DNA of 64,000 nucleotides from Marinobacter sp. ATCH36 (GCF_023555055.1 NZ_JAMJPL010000001.1:248001-312000), one strand, 5' to 3'. Positions 26,449 to 36,586 are shown, numbered from the stretch's first letter. Program-made: numbers and translations. The notes: generated by a model not told the origin, from the letters alone.

Positions 26449-29400
26449 TTACCGAACGGGCCGCTTGGCACGCCACCCGAGGACAAACACCGTAAGCGCC
26501 GGCAAGAAGGTAACGGTCACCGTAGCCGCACCAGCCAGACCAAACAGAACGATGGCGCCGACGCCGCGGTAGAGCTCGGTGCCTTCGCCCGGCAGGAATA
26601 CCAGGGGCGACAGGCCGCAGATGGTGGTCAGGGTGGTCATGGCAATGGGGCGCAGGCGGGTTTCCACCGCGCCGATGACCGCGTCCACCACCGACACATC
26701 TTTGTGCCGAAGGTTCTGCCTTGCCTGTTCCACCACCAGAATCGGGTTGTTCACCACCGTACCCATCAGAATCAGGAAGCCCAGCATGGTGATCATATCA
26801 AAGGGCTGGCTGAGCGGTAGCAGGCCGATTTTCGGCAGCAGGCCACCTACCAGGTTCATCAACGCCAGGCCCACGATGCCGCCAGCAATACCCAGGGGAA
26901 TGGCCGTCAGGATCAACAGTGGGAAGCCCCAGTGGGCGAAAATGGCCACCAGCAGCAGGTAAACAATCACCACTGCAATCATGAAATTGCCGCTCAGAGC
27001 ATCCCGCGTGGCATTAAGCTGGTCGCTGGCGCCGGAGATGTTGATCGCCACGCCCGAGGGTATTTCACCGCTGTCGCGCATGGCGCCCAACAATTCCGTC
27101 CGCACCCGCTCCACACCGGCTTCCAGCGGAACGTCGTCCGGAGGAATCACGTTGAGTGTCACCGTACGCCGTCCATCCAGCCGGCGCACGGTGCTGGTGT
27201 CCACGGTTTCCTCGATGGTCGCCAGGCTCGACAGGGGCAGAGTAGCTCCCTGAGGGGTATGGACCATCACATCCGGCAATGTATCCAGGCCCGGGTTGCG
27301 GCCCTCGCTGCCGTAGAGGTAGATGTCGATCTTGTCGTCATCCAGGAAGAAGTCGTCCACATAAGAGCCTTCAGTCAGCGAGGCCACGGTGAAACCGATT
27401 GCCTCGGTGCCAAGGCCAAGCTCGGCCGCACGATCCCAGTCCGGCTGAACCTGGATCAACGGCTGAGCCAGGGAGAGTGTGGCGGGGCGGGTCTGGATGC
27501 GCGGGTTGTCGAAAATCTCCCGCGCCCGGTCATAGGCGATGTTGGCAACATCATAGATGGACACCAGGTCGGGTCCGGAGATATCCAGGTTGATACTACG
27601 GGTGCCGCCGTCATTGCTGGAGATAATGGAGCCTTTGGCCGCAAACGCCCGCATGCCCGGGAACTGCTCGTAGAAGCCGGTAATCTGTTCCATCAGCACT
27701 TCGATGTGCCGGGCATTGACCGTTTCCGCGATGATCCGCACGTTGGTGGGGCTGACCTGCATGTTCAGGTAAGCCAGGGGCGGTATCGGGGTTTCGCCGG
27801 TTTCATAGGCCTGTGGGTCCGCCTGCACATGTGGCAGGAAGTGATCCTCCACTTGCCTGGCTATACTCTCCATCTCGGCCAGGTTGTAGCCTGGCGGGGC
27901 GTTCATTGACGCGAAGGTTTTTGGCTCTTCGCCTTCGGGCAGATATTCCGCCGGCGGAGTGAGGAACACGATAATCCAGAAACTCAGCGCAATAGTGCCC
28001 AGGATGACGACAGCTCGCCTGAACGGCCCGCTGATCATCCGCCTCACGGCACCCACGATGGCGCCGGCCCAGCCCCCGGACACGGTGTTGCCGAACTGGT
28101 CGGTATCGGTCTCGCGGACACCAAAATCCAGCCGCGCACTCAGCATGGGAATCAGCGTCACCGCCACCAGCATGGAGGCAAAAATGGCCGCCGAAATGGC
28201 AATCGCCACGTCGGAATACAGCTGTCCGGCTTCCTCCTCGATAAACAGGATCGGCAGGAACACCAGAATGGTGGTCATGGTGGACGCGAGTACCGCAGGC
28301 CACACTTCCTGCACGCCCTTGAGCGCAGACTCGAACTTGTCCAGCCCCAGGCGCCGGTGCCGTTCAATGTTCTCCAGCACCACGATGCTGTTATCAACCG
28401 TCATGCCGATGGCAAAGGCAACACCGGCCAGGGAAATCACGTTGATGGTACGGCCGGTAATCATCAGCCCGAGGAAAGCCGCGATGGCACACAGAGGAAT
28501 GCCCACAACGCCAACAAAGGTTGCCCGCGATGACCGCAGGAACAGGAACATCACCAGGGTGGCAAACACCGCACCAATGCCCAGATTGGTCCAGACATTG
28601 GCAACCGAGGCCTCGACATAGCGGGCATCATCTGCAGTCAGGGCCAGCCGCATTCCTTCCGGCTCCAGCACTTCCCGATTGATGTTCTCCACCTCCTCCA
28701 TCATCGCCCACTTGATGTCGATGACGTTGGAGCCACTCTCCCGCCGAACCTGCAGGCCCAGAACCCGCTGGCCGTTGATGAAAGACAGTTCGCGGATACG
28801 GGAATGGTCCTGACGGACAGTCGCCACGTCTGACAGCCGCACCACGCTATCACCGGTGCGGGAGACAACCAGCTCGCGCAGTTCATCAATATCGCGGAAT
28901 CGCCCGACGGTGCGCAGCAGATAGCGGCGTTTACCAGCATCCACTTCGCCTCCGGACACATCCTGATTGCGGCTGGTGATGGCATCGCGCAGGTCCAGCA
29001 GGCTCAGGCCACGCTGTGCCAGCTTTGCCTCATCAACGGTGATCTGCACCTGACGGTCAGCGCCACCACCCACGGAGACTTCCGATACCCCGGGCACGCT
29101 CTCCATACGAGGGCGGACCCGGTCCTCGACAAAATCCCGCATCAGATCAATGTCCAGTTCCCTGGGATTATCCGGCAAGGTGGAAACCCGGAAATACATG
29201 AAAGCGTTGGAGGAAAAGGACGCCGCCACGATCCGGGGTTCGTCGACATTGCGTGGATAGTCGGAGACCTGGCTGAGGGCGTTGTTCACCTGAATCAGCG
29301 TCTCGGTTATATCAACACCGAAGGGAAATTCCAGCTCGATTTCAGCAGAGCCGCTGGAAGCGGAGGACGCCATTTCGCTGAGATTCGGCACATTGCGGAG

Positions 29401-29604
29401 ATAGCGCTCCTGCTCGATCAGGATTTCCTTTTCAATGTCCTGTGGCGTCGCACCCGGCCATTGCGTTTCCACGGTAATGGTGCGGGTTTCCAGGTCCGGG
29501 ATCATCTGTACCGGAATGCGCAACGCCGCGGCAGCACCGATAACCGCAATAATCAGTGCGACTACGGTTACCAGGGTGCCGTGACGAATCACTCCGGCAA
29601 ACAT
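26449..29604 (-). CDS. RND efflux transporter, inner-membrane pump
   Basis: A 1051-residue resistance-nodulation-division transporter with the usual internal duplication and 12 membrane helices. The first porter part starts near VQMIPDLETRTITVETQWPGATP; the TM4 proton-relay motif is GMTVDNSIVVLENIERHRR. It exports small molecules from the periplasm or inner leaflet using the proton gradient; the substrate cannot be told. It is the second gene of a two-gene operon whose start overlaps the adaptor stop by 1 nt. No outer-membrane channel gene is adjacent, so a TolC-like protein must come from elsewhere. Confidence 0.92.
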   Translation of the reverse strand: MFAGVIRHGTLVTVVALIIAVIGAAAALRIPVQMIPDLETRTITVETQWPGATPQDIEKEILIEQERYLRNVPNLSEMASSASSGSAEIELEFPFGVDITETLIQVNNALSQVSDYPRNVDEPRIVAASFSSNAFMYFRVSTLPDNPRELDIDLMRDFVEDRVRPRMESVPGVSEVSVGGGADRQVQITVDEAKLAQRGLSLLDLRDAITSRNQDVSGGEVDAGKRRYLLRTVGRFRDIDELRELVVSRTGDSVVRLSDVATVRQDHSRIRELSFINGQRVLGLQVRRESGSNVIDIKWAMMEEVENINREVLEPEGMRLALTADDARYVEASVANVWTNLGIGAVFATLVMFLFLRSSRATFVGVVGIPLCAIAAFLGLMITGRTINVISLAGVAFAIGMTVDNSIVVLENIERHRRLGLDKFESALKGVQEVWPAVLASTMTTILVFLPILFIEEEAGQLYSDVAIAISAAIFASMLVAVTLIPMLSARLDFGVRETDTDQFGNTVSGGWAGAIVGAVRRMISGPFRRAVVILGTIALSFWIIVFLTPPAEYLPEGEEPKTFASMNAPPGYNLAEMESIARQVEDHFLPHVQADPQAYETGETPIPPLAYLNMQVSPTNVRIIAETVNARHIEVLMEQITGFYEQFPGMRAFAAKGSIISSNDGGTRSINLDISGPDLVSIYDVANIAYDRAREIFDNPRIQTRPATLSLAQPLIQVQPDWDRAAELGLGTEAIGFTVASLTEGSYVDDFFLDDDKIDIYLYGSEGRNPGLDTLPDVMVHTPQGATLPLSSLATIEETVDTSTVRRLDGRRTVTLNVIPPDDVPLEAGVERVRTELLGAMRDSGEIPSGVAINISGASDQLNATRDALSGNFMIAVVIVYLLLVAIFAHWGFPLLILTAIPLGIAGGIVGLALMNLVGGLLPKIGLLPLSQPFDMITMLGFLILMGTVVNNPILVVEQARQNLRHKDVSVVDAVIGAVETRLRPIAMTTLTTICGLSPLVFLPGEGTELYRGVGAIVLFGLAGAATVTVTFLPALTVFVLGWRAKRPVR

Positions 29605-30686
29605 CAGCGCGATCCCCGCTCGGCCAGCCGTACTCTGGCTCCGTCCTCAAGGGATTCGTTGCCGCGGATCACAACCTGTTCGTCACCTTCCAGGCCAGAG
29701 AGTATCTCCATGCGATTATCAAAGCTGGAGCCCACTTCTACCCGCTTTTCCCGCACCTCATACAGGTCTTCATCGGATGTTTCGGCTATCCACACTGTAA
29801 TACGGCCATCGGGATATCGGTTGATAGCGTCCCGGGATACAGTCAGGCCCTGCTCGCCCGTGGAGACCCGAAGTACCGCCCGCACCGCCATGCCAGGCAG
29901 TACATCCAGGTCCTCAGGCCCGGTAGCCCGCAACAGGAAGGTTCTGGCCTGGGTGTCGCTGACCGGCACCAGGGACTCAATGGTGACCGGCACCGGTTTC
30001 TGGTTCATGCCTCTGGCCTGAACAAGCAGCTCGGAATCGTCTGTGATGCGCTGGTAATAATCCTGGGGTACCCGGAAATCCAGCCGTAGGTTGGTGGTGT
30101 CTACCAGAGTCAGCAGCTCGTCGCCAGGCGTAACCCACTCTCCCAGGTCACTGGTGCGGTTGCTGACCACGCCATCGAACGGTGCCTCGATCCGGTGCCG
30201 GGCAAGCACAACCTGGTGTCGTTTCTCTTCGGCACGCAACCGGGCAAGGGCGGCTTCCGTGGTGGCGACTTCGCTCTCACGGGCGCTGACCTCGGTGGCG
30301 GCAATATTACGACCAGCGCCAACAGACCGGGCTTCCGCCAGCCGACGCTGCGCCTCTTCCAGCCGGGCACGGGCCTCGGAGACTTCAGCACGGACACTTT
30401 CCAGCTCGAACTCCGCCTGCTCGTCGTCCAGCCCCATCAGCAAATCGCCTCCGGTTACCCTGTCGCCGGTTTCAACGCGAACATCCTCAACAAGCCCCGC
30501 TACCGCCGTAGACAGCCTGGAAGTGCGCAGGGCGTTGACGGTACCGTTCAGGCTGACTTCACTGATGATGTCGGATGTGTCAACCCGCTCCAGCTCCACG
30601 CCAGGGCGATCCTGAGCCTGGGCGTGCGATAGCACAAAGCACCCTAATCCGACCAGAACCCCCAGTCGCCCGATAGTTGGTCTCAC
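29604..30686 (-). CDS. RND efflux periplasmic adaptor (membrane fusion protein)
   Basis: A 360-residue HlyD/AcrA-type adaptor with an N-terminal signal sequence (GRLGVLVGLGCFVLSHAQA). It has the split lipoyl domain (VAGLVEDVRVETGDRVTGGD ... IEAPFDGVVSNRTSDLGEWVTPGD) flanking an alpha-hairpin rich in Glu, Ala and Arg, then beta-barrel and membrane-proximal domains. It links the RND pump to an outer-membrane duct. First gene of the pair. The divergent WS/DGAT gene starts 208 nt away, leaving a shared promoter region in which I identify no specific operator. Confidence 0.9.
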   Translation of the reverse strand: MRPTIGRLGVLVGLGCFVLSHAQAQDRPGVELERVDTSDIISEVSLNGTVNALRTSRLSTAVAGLVEDVRVETGDRVTGGDLLMGLDDEQAEFELESVRAEVSEARARLEEAQRRLAEARSVGAGRNIAATEVSARESEVATTEAALARLRAEEKRHQVVLARHRIEAPFDGVVSNRTSDLGEWVTPGDELLTLVDTTNLRLDFRVPQDYYQRITDDSELLVQARGMNQKPVPVTIESLVPVSDTQARTFLLRATGPEDLDVLPGMAVRAVLRVSTGEQGLTVSRDAINRYPDGRITVWIAETSDEDLYEVREKRVEVGSSFDNRMEILSGLEGDEQVVIRGNESLEDGARVRLAERGSR

Positions 30687-30894
30687 GGAATTACCCCTTA
30701 GTCCTTGCGCTGGTTTACGTGTTAAATCCTGTCTCCTTAAGTTGCTTTTAAACTACGTCCCGAATTTCCCTGCAGACCTGTCGAAATAGCAGTTTCAGGC
30801 CTGCTCAGCCAGCAACCGGTACTTCCACCGAACCTGAAATGCTGTAACACTGGCGGACAGACAACAACCACAACAACAATGCGAGATTCATAGC

Positions 30895-32262
30895 GTGAAA
30901 CCACTGAGCCCGTTAGACCAGGTGTTTCTGTGGCTGGAAAAACGCCAGCAACCCATGCACGTTGGCGGCCTGCAGCTGTTCTCATTCCCTGATGGTGCGC
31001 CGGACAACTATGTTGCGCAATTGGCAGACCAACTGCGGGAACAGAAGCTTGTCACACCACCGTTTGACCAGCATCTGACCAGCCGCTTCGGCCAGCCCGC
31101 CTGGGTGGAAGACAAGCATTTCGACCTGGAACACCATTTCCGGTTTGAAGCCCTGCCCACGCCGGGCCGCATCCGTGAACTGCTGTCATTCGTTTCTGCG
31201 GAACACAGCCACCTCATGGACCGGGAACGCCCCATGTGGGAGTTTCACCTCATCGAAGGCCTGCAGGATCGGCAGTTCGCCGTCTACACCAAAATACACC
31301 ACTCCCTGGTTGACGGTGTCTCTGCCATGCGCCTGTTTCAGCGTATGCTCTCGGAGGACCCGGAGCAGAGGAACATGCCACCTATCTGGTCATTGCCACC
31401 CCGCAACCGCGGCAACGTCGATGATAGTGGCCCATCCATGTGGCGCAACGTCGCCCATTTGCTGGGGGAATCCGGAAAACAGCTGGGCACAGTGCCCGCG
31501 GTGACCAGAGCGTTGTTGAGCACAGTCAACCGGGCGCGAAAAGACCCGGCCTACGACTCCATCTTCCACGCTCCCCAATGTGTCCTCAACGGCAAGATCA
31601 CCGGCTCTCGCCGCTTCGCCGCCCAGTCCTATTGCCTGAAACGTATCAAGGCCGTGTGCAAGGCTTACGAAACCACGGTCAACGACGTCGTCATGGCCAT
31701 GTGTGCCACGGCGCTGCGCACCTACCTGATGAACCAGGACGCCCTGCCAGAGAAGCCCCTGGTAGCGATGGTGCCTGTTTCCCTGCGCAAGGACGACAGC
31801 TCCGGTGGCAACCAGGTGGGCATTATCCTGGCCTCCCTGGGCACCCACCTGAACGATGCTGCCGACCGCTTACGGTACATCCATGAAGACGTAAAGGCCT
31901 CCAAAGAGCGCTACGCCAGCATGTCGCCGGAGGAAATCCTGAACTACACGGCGTTACTGCTGGCGCCGGCAGGCTTTAACCTGCTGACGGGCCTGGCGCC
32001 AAAGTGGCAGACTTTCAATGTGGTGATTTCCAACGTGCCCGGGCCAAAGCAGCCCAGTTACTGGAATGGCGCGAAGCTGGAAGGGATGTATCCGGTGTCG
32101 ATTGCCATGGACCGTATCGCCCTGAACATGACACTGACAAGCTATTGCGACCAGATAGAATTCGGCCTGATAGGCTGCCGCCGCACCCTGCCCAGCATGC
32201 AGCGAATGCTTGATTACCTGGAGGATGGCCTGGCCGAACTAGAAAGCGCAGCCGGGCTTTGA
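30895..32262 (+). CDS. Wax ester synthase/acyl-CoA:diacylglycerol acyltransferase (WS/DGAT)
   Basis: A 455-residue bifunctional acyltransferase that esterifies fatty alcohols to wax esters and diacylglycerol to triacylglycerol at the membrane. The catalytic HHxxxDG motif is HHSLVDG at 135-141 and the conserved NDVV motif is at about 263-266. N-terminal MKPLSPLDQVFLWLE matches the usual start of the family; the start codon is GTG and an in-frame upstream ATG is cut off by a stop. Marinobacter species carry several WS/DGAT genes, which supports the genus inference. No other lipid gene is directly adjacent. Confidence 0.92.
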   Translation: MKPLSPLDQVFLWLEKRQQPMHVGGLQLFSFPDGAPDNYVAQLADQLREQKLVTPPFDQHLTSRFGQPAWVEDKHFDLEHHFRFEALPTPGRIRELLSFVSAEHSHLMDRERPMWEFHLIEGLQDRQFAVYTKIHHSLVDGVSAMRLFQRMLSEDPEQRNMPPIWSLPPRNRGNVDDSGPSMWRNVAHLLGESGKQLGTVPAVTRALLSTVNRARKDPAYDSIFHAPQCVLNGKITGSRRFAAQSYCLKRIKAVCKAYETTVNDVVMAMCATALRTYLMNQDALPEKPLVAMVPVSLRKDDSSGGNQVGIILASLGTHLNDAADRLRYIHEDVKASKERYASMSPEEILNYTALLLAPAGFNLLTGLAPKWQTFNVVISNVPGPKQPSYWNGAKLEGMYPVSIAMDRIALNMTLTSYCDQIEFGLIGCRRTLPSMQRMLDYLEDGLAELESAAGL

Positions 32263-32265
32263 GGC

Positions 32266-32673
32266 CTAACCAAACTTCATTTCCTGGTTGCGCTCGGAGA
32301 TCTGGCTGTTCAGTGTCCAGAAGTCATACAGCACACCGATCAGGAACAAACCACCGGTGAACAAGTAGATGATCCCGGTAATCCATTTACCCATATACAT
32401 CCGGTGGATACCAAACACGCCGAGGAACGTCAGCAGTATCCAGCCGATGTTGTAACTGACCTCACCATCCCGGAACCGCCGGTCCGCCTCCCGGTCCATG
32501 GCCGGTATCAGAAACAGGTCGATAAACCAGCCGATAAACAGCAACCCCAGGGTAAAGAACCAGATGGTGCCGGTTATCGGTTTACCGTAATAAAACCGGT
32601 GGGAACCCAGGAATCCGAAGATCCATAGCAGGTAGCCTATGAGTTTGCTGTGGGTATCCTGGTTGGGTGTCAT
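32266..32673 (-). CDS. TM2 domain-containing membrane protein
   Basis: A 135-residue protein with two TM2-type units: each has a hydrophobic helix, then FLGSHRFYYGKPITGTIWF or GVFGIHRMYMGKWITGIIY, then a second helix. TM2 proteins are small inner-membrane proteins of poorly known role. The two units look like an internal duplication. The ATG chosen has AAGGAAA upstream; the much longer open frame upstream runs through the repeat elements and is not plausible protein. It ends 3 nt from the convergent WS/DGAT stop. Confidence 0.78.
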   Translation of the reverse strand: MTPNQDTHSKLIGYLLWIFGFLGSHRFYYGKPITGTIWFFTLGLLFIGWFIDLFLIPAMDREADRRFRDGEVSYNIGWILLTFLGVFGIHRMYMGKWITGIIYLFTGGLFLIGVLYDFWTLNSQISERNQEMKFG

Positions 32674-32747
32674 TTGCTTCGGTTTCCTTTTAGTTTGGTG
32701 GTGGCCTGCATCTGTCGACCCAGCCTTGTGGTTTGGCTGGCTGGCCG

Positions 32748-32832
32748 GGGGGGATGGGATATTTTTCCTTGGGAAAAAGAACTCGCTTCGCTCAGGCACC
32801 TTTTTCCTGGCGGACAAATATCCCATCCCCCC
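32748..32832. repeat. Palindromic repeat family A, copy 3
   Basis: 17-bp perfect arms (GGGGGGATGGGATATTT and complement) with the core reversed (32779-32800) and one core substitution (G for A in CTCAGGCACC). Together with copy 4 it fills most of the 380-nt gap between the TM2 and AraC genes. Confidence 0.85.
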
Positions 32833-32922
32833 GTCCGTCACACTATTAGGGCATAGTCGAGAAATACAAACTGAAAAAAGTGAATAAACCCTCAGACAGC
32901 CTTCTCCATGGAAAATGGGTGT

Positions 32923-33007
32923 GGGGTGGTGGTATTTATTTTTCTCGTAAAAAATGGTGTCTGAGCGCAGCGAGTTCATTTTTCGAAAAAATAAATACCA
33001 CCACCCC
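32923..33007. repeat. Palindromic repeat family A, copy 4
   Basis: 21-nt perfectly complementary arms, starting GGGGTGGTGGTATTTATT on the left, around a forward core (32956-32977). The inner conserved stem seen in the other copies is diverged here (CGTAAAAAAT rather than CCAGGAAAAA) yet still pairs with its partner ATTTTTCG. Confidence 0.85.
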
Positions 33008-33053
33008 GCAACCACGCTCCCAAGCCAGAGGCCCGAGAGGCCAGGCACCAATC

Positions 33054-34160
33054 TCAAGGCCCAACCTCCGGAGCAGGATCCGCGCCACCCAAACGGAATT
33101 CGCTGGCCGACTTGCCGGTCCATTTGCGGAAGGCACGGCTGAAGTTGGACAGATCGGCGTATCCCAATTCGTAGGCAATCTCGCTGACCGATTGATTGGT
33201 GTACCTCAAAAGCTGGATGGCGCGGTCTTTCAGGACCGCTTCGACAATTTCCCGGTAGGTGGTGTCTTTCTCCGCGAGGCGGCGTTTCAGGGTTCGGGAC
33301 GACACGCAGAAACGTTCGGCCATGGACTCCAGTGATGGCAATGGTCCTGGCATCATGTGGAGCATATTGCGGATGGCGTAGGTGATGTCGCCCTGGTCTT
33401 TGAGAGCTTTCTGGAGTTCGAATTCGCACTGGTCGCGAGCCATACGCGATGCCTCTGCGTCCGCCAGCCGCATGCGGGTAGCCAGCAGGTTCTTGGGGAA
33501 CACCATGGTTTCTTCCGGCTGGCCGTATTCGAAGGGTACCGGCAACTGGGGAGCAAACTTGCTGTAATAAGCGGGCTCCGGTGAGGTCAGTTGCACTTTC
33601 ACGCCGGGGAGTTTGCCATCCTCCAGTCGGAAACCCTGTGTTTCCGCATCTTCGCGATCAATCAGCTGTTCAGCCAGCAGCATCAGGGTGGCGCTCACTG
33701 TTTCCGCCAGAAAGCGATACTGGGTGGGCACGCCGAATTCAGTCTGCAATCTTACCAGCACGTGGTCGCCGATGTCGGTCAGGGCCATGGTCAGGAAGGG
33801 GACTCGCAACTGCAGGTAGCGCCGCACTGAATCCAGGGCGCCCGCCAGGGTAGGGCTGGTGAGGGCCGCGAACCCCAGTGTGCCGTGGATGGTAACCCGC
33901 AATTCCCGCGCCAGCATGAAGCTCAGGCCTTCCTTGCCCGCCAGATCCAGCGCTCTTTCCACCATTACGATGGCGTCAGTAACAAACACCCTGCTGTCGT
34001 TGGATTTCAGGTCCTGGGGCGCGAATGCCATACCTTCGTACAAAGTGCGGTCGTTGTAGCCCAGTTGCCGCACCACATCCGCCAGCACCCGGAGATAGAC
34101 ACCGGGAACCAGGAACAGTCCCAGCATCTGCCGTTCTTTTTCCGGGCCCGGATTCGTCAT
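33054..34160 (-). CDS. AraC-family transcriptional regulator
   Basis: A 368-residue regulator: an N-terminal arabinose-binding-like sensor domain of the OruR/ArgR-like AraC subgroup (about 25-210) and a C-terminal double helix-turn-helix (about 255-350) with SRTLKRRLAEKDTTYREIVEAV and the family signature YELGYADLSNFSRAFRKWTGKSASEFR. The ligand is unknown. Divergent from the di-iron hydrolase-like gene, 229 nt apart, which makes that gene a reasonable target; this is inference from arrangement. Confidence 0.87.
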   Translation of the reverse strand: MTNPGPEKERQMLGLFLVPGVYLRVLADVVRQLGYNDRTLYEGMAFAPQDLKSNDSRVFVTDAIVMVERALDLAGKEGLSFMLARELRVTIHGTLGFAALTSPTLAGALDSVRRYLQLRVPFLTMALTDIGDHVLVRLQTEFGVPTQYRFLAETVSATLMLLAEQLIDREDAETQGFRLEDGKLPGVKVQLTSPEPAYYSKFAPQLPVPFEYGQPEETMVFPKNLLATRMRLADAEASRMARDQCEFELQKALKDQGDITYAIRNMLHMMPGPLPSLESMAERFCVSSRTLKRRLAEKDTTYREIVEAVLKDRAIQLLRYTNQSVSEIAYELGYADLSNFSRAFRKWTGKSASEFRLGGADPAPEVGP

Positions 34161-34389
34161 GCAGGTTCCTTGTTGTTATCGAAGCACTCAAGGAGTCCGA
34201 TGCTATCAGAAGCCCGGCACAGCGGCACTGTGGCTGGAGGCACCCGCACTCACGTCAGCACAGTCAATCAGGGCCAGCTCTGGCCCCTACTCCACGATGG
34301 CCGTCCCCTTTTCGCATTCAAAGGCTGCATTCACTCCCCCACACTGAATTCATCACATCAGCCATAGCGCCATGCGCAGGAGTAATGAC

Positions 34390-35280
34390 ATGCTGAGAAC
34401 CAAAACCACTGAGCCCGGACCGGTTGCCCGCACCCCAGACAATATCGCCATCAAACCACAACGTATGGGATTCGAGTTCGGGGAAAAGGTCCCCCACTAC
34501 TGGCTGAATGACAGCTACACCCTGAGCCACACCATGAACGCGCTGTCTGTGCTGTTTCCGCAGGGCGAGCAGTTTTTCGTGGATTCGGTGCGCTATTATC
34601 AGAAAGCGATCCAGGATCCGAAACTGAAGAAAGAGGTTCGGGGTTTTATTGGCCAGGAAGCCATGCATTCCCTGGAGCATAAGGCCATGAATCAGCATGT
34701 GCGCGATCAGGGCATGCCGGTGGAAGAGCTGGAAGAGCATCTGGAAGTGGTGCTGGGCATCGCAAAGAAACTGCCCAAACGCCACCAGTTGGCCATCACC
34801 TGCGCCCTGGAGCACATGACGGCGATGATGGCAGACATGCTGTTGGCGCGGGATGACGTTCGCGAAGACATGCACGAGACCATGCGCCCGCTCTGGGTGT
34901 GGCATGCCATCGAGGAGACCGAGCACAAGGCGGTGGCCTACGATGTGTTCAATCAGGCCGGGGGCACCTACGCTGAGCGCACGTTCTACCTCGCCTTCAG
35001 TACTGCCGCACTGGGCGTGATGGCCAGTTACTTTACCACGCGGATGATGCTGAACGACCGTAAAAACTTCTCATTGAAGGATAGCGCCCGTGGCCTTTGG
35101 GCTATGTGGGGCAAAAACGGAACATTCTCGAGCCTGATCCCCAACTGGCTGGAATATTTCAAGCCCGGCTTTCACCCCTGGGACCACGACAACAGTGAGC
35201 TGATTGCCCGGTTCAAAGAGCAGGTCAGTGAGTATATAGCGCCAGAATATCGGGAGGGGAATCGCCGGACGATTCAGTAA
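34390..35280 (+). CDS. PF10118-type predicted metal-dependent hydrolase
   Basis: A 296-residue, largely helical protein. Carboxylate and histidine clusters typical of ferritin-like di-iron sites are visible: GQEAMHSLEHKAMNQH, CALEHMTAMM and WHAIEETEHKAVAYD. The family is annotated as predicted metal-dependent hydrolase without a firm reaction; related proteins occur beside AraC regulators and lipid genes. A later segment near residues 195-215 is hydrophobic. The ATG chosen has AGGAG 7 nt upstream; an upstream in-frame start has no site. Probably controlled by the divergent AraC protein. Confidence 0.75.
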   Translation: MLRTKTTEPGPVARTPDNIAIKPQRMGFEFGEKVPHYWLNDSYTLSHTMNALSVLFPQGEQFFVDSVRYYQKAIQDPKLKKEVRGFIGQEAMHSLEHKAMNQHVRDQGMPVEELEEHLEVVLGIAKKLPKRHQLAITCALEHMTAMMADMLLARDDVREDMHETMRPLWVWHAIEETEHKAVAYDVFNQAGGTYAERTFYLAFSTAALGVMASYFTTRMMLNDRKNFSLKDSARGLWAMWGKNGTFSSLIPNWLEYFKPGFHPWDHDNSELIARFKEQVSEYIAPEYREGNRRTIQ

Positions 35281-35351
35281 CAGTTAACTCCGCGTGGTCG
35301 CAGGCGGGGCGTGCTCTGCCTGCGGCCTGAGCCAGAGTACGGGTTAACAGG

Positions 35352-36452
35352 CTAAATAGGCCCACCCGCAAGACGCTGCCCGTCCAGTGGTGACACACCG
35401 GCTCTGGCTACCGTATTACGACCCGCGCGTTTGCTGCTGAACAGGCACCGGTCAGCGGTCCGGAAGAGTGTCTCGGTTTCGGTGCCGTGGTCGGGGTAAT
35501 GGGCAATGCCGAAAGAGGCCGTTACCCGGATAATAGCCTCACCGTAGCATAGTTCGCTGTCAGCGATGCGCTGGCGCAGTTCGTCCATCAGCTCGAAAGA
35601 ATCGTCTGGTTTCACGTCACGAAGGATAAGACCAAATTCCTCTCCGCCCAATCGTCCAACGGAGTCGGTAGCCCGCAGCCGTTCAGTCAAACGGTGGCTG
35701 ATATCACGAAGCACCTCGTCACCGGCATCGTGGCCCATGGTGTCATTGACTACCTTGAAGTAGTCGATATCCATGATCACCAGGGCAAATCCTGAACCAC
35801 TGCGATTGCACTCCGCGAGGGTTCGGTTGAGGGTACTCTGGAAACTGGCGCGATTGGACAGGCCGGTGAGGGCATCGGTCTGCGCCAGGGTGAACAGCTT
35901 CTGCTCGGCTTCTTCGCGCCGGGTTTCGTAAAGATGGATGAATCCCAGCATCAGCACAGCGCATAGCACCATGTTCAGCAGGTCGATCATGCTTCGTGCG
36001 TCAGCGACGAATTCCAGGTGAAAGTAGTAGGTCACACATCCCGCTAGCATGAAAGGGGCGCTAAGCAGGAAACCCTCCTTTTTGCCAAGCAGAAGATAGG
36101 CCAGGACTGGCATCATCAGCACCCATACGAACGCCGCAACGGATGCGTCAGGTACCAGCATGATCAGCAGAGCAAACGAAAACCCGGCCACCAGATAACT
36201 GTATATCCAGATCTGCAGGTGCGGCGTTCGGTTGATTCGGGTAACGCCGAGGAACAAAACCAGGCTGGCAACAAACTCCCCGGCTGCAAGCCAGAGATAG
36301 CCATTCAAAATCTGCAGACAACCGAAAACAACCAGCGCGGAACCGGTAACCAGAAACAGGGTCCGCATCATTGAGCGGCGATGGATATCCCGCAGCCCTG
36401 AGCGGCTTTGTTCTAAGGATGCACCAAGATCCGGGTGCTGGGGTATTTTCAT
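35352..36452 (-). CDS. Membrane-bound diguanylate cyclase (GGEEF)
   Basis: A 366-residue protein with about six N-terminal membrane helices (30-190) and a C-terminal GGDEF domain making cyclic di-GMP. The active site is GGEEF, a functional variant, and RATD five residues before it is an intact I-site. The membrane part resembles small unnamed MASE-like sensors. A perfect 8-bp inverted repeat lies 20 nt upstream of the start and may regulate it. Convergent with the di-iron protein gene. Confidence 0.88.
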   Translation of the reverse strand: MKIPQHPDLGASLEQSRSGLRDIHRRSMMRTLFLVTGSALVVFGCLQILNGYLWLAAGEFVASLVLFLGVTRINRTPHLQIWIYSYLVAGFSFALLIMLVPDASVAAFVWVLMMPVLAYLLLGKKEGFLLSAPFMLAGCVTYYFHLEFVADARSMIDLLNMVLCAVLMLGFIHLYETRREEAEQKLFTLAQTDALTGLSNRASFQSTLNRTLAECNRSGSGFALVIMDIDYFKVVNDTMGHDAGDEVLRDISHRLTERLRATDSVGRLGGEEFGLILRDVKPDDSFELMDELRQRIADSELCYGEAIIRVTASFGIAHYPDHGTETETLFRTADRCLFSSKRAGRNTVARAGVSPLDGQRLAGGPI

Positions 36453-36471
36453 GCTGCCTCATTCCCTGAAA

Positions 36472-36499
36472 TACAGCCACTTCAAGTTCAATGGCTGTA
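36472..36499. promoter_or_regulatory. Inverted repeat upstream of diguanylate cyclase
   Basis: TACAGCCA and TGGCTGTA, perfect 8-bp arms with a 12-nt spacer, just upstream of the cyclase ribosome site. Could be a dimeric repressor operator or a 5'-UTR hairpin; no T-run follows. Confidence 0.35.
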
Positions 36500-36586
36500 C
36501 GTAAAATATACAGGTGCAGCTACCCGGCTTCAATCGTCCTGGCGACCTGCCCCGACCGATTAGTTACGGCAGGCGGTAAAAACGGA

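Noticed and set aside
25751..33007. Repeated palindromes considered as a CRISPR array or tRNA-like genes
   Set aside because: Copies are scattered over tens of kilobases, have no regular spacers and no cloverleaf; each is a single long hairpin.
32674..33429. N-terminal extension of the TM2 protein across the repeats
   Set aside because: It would translate both palindromic elements and part of the AraC gene; the ATG at the TM2 domain has a ribosome site and the normal length.
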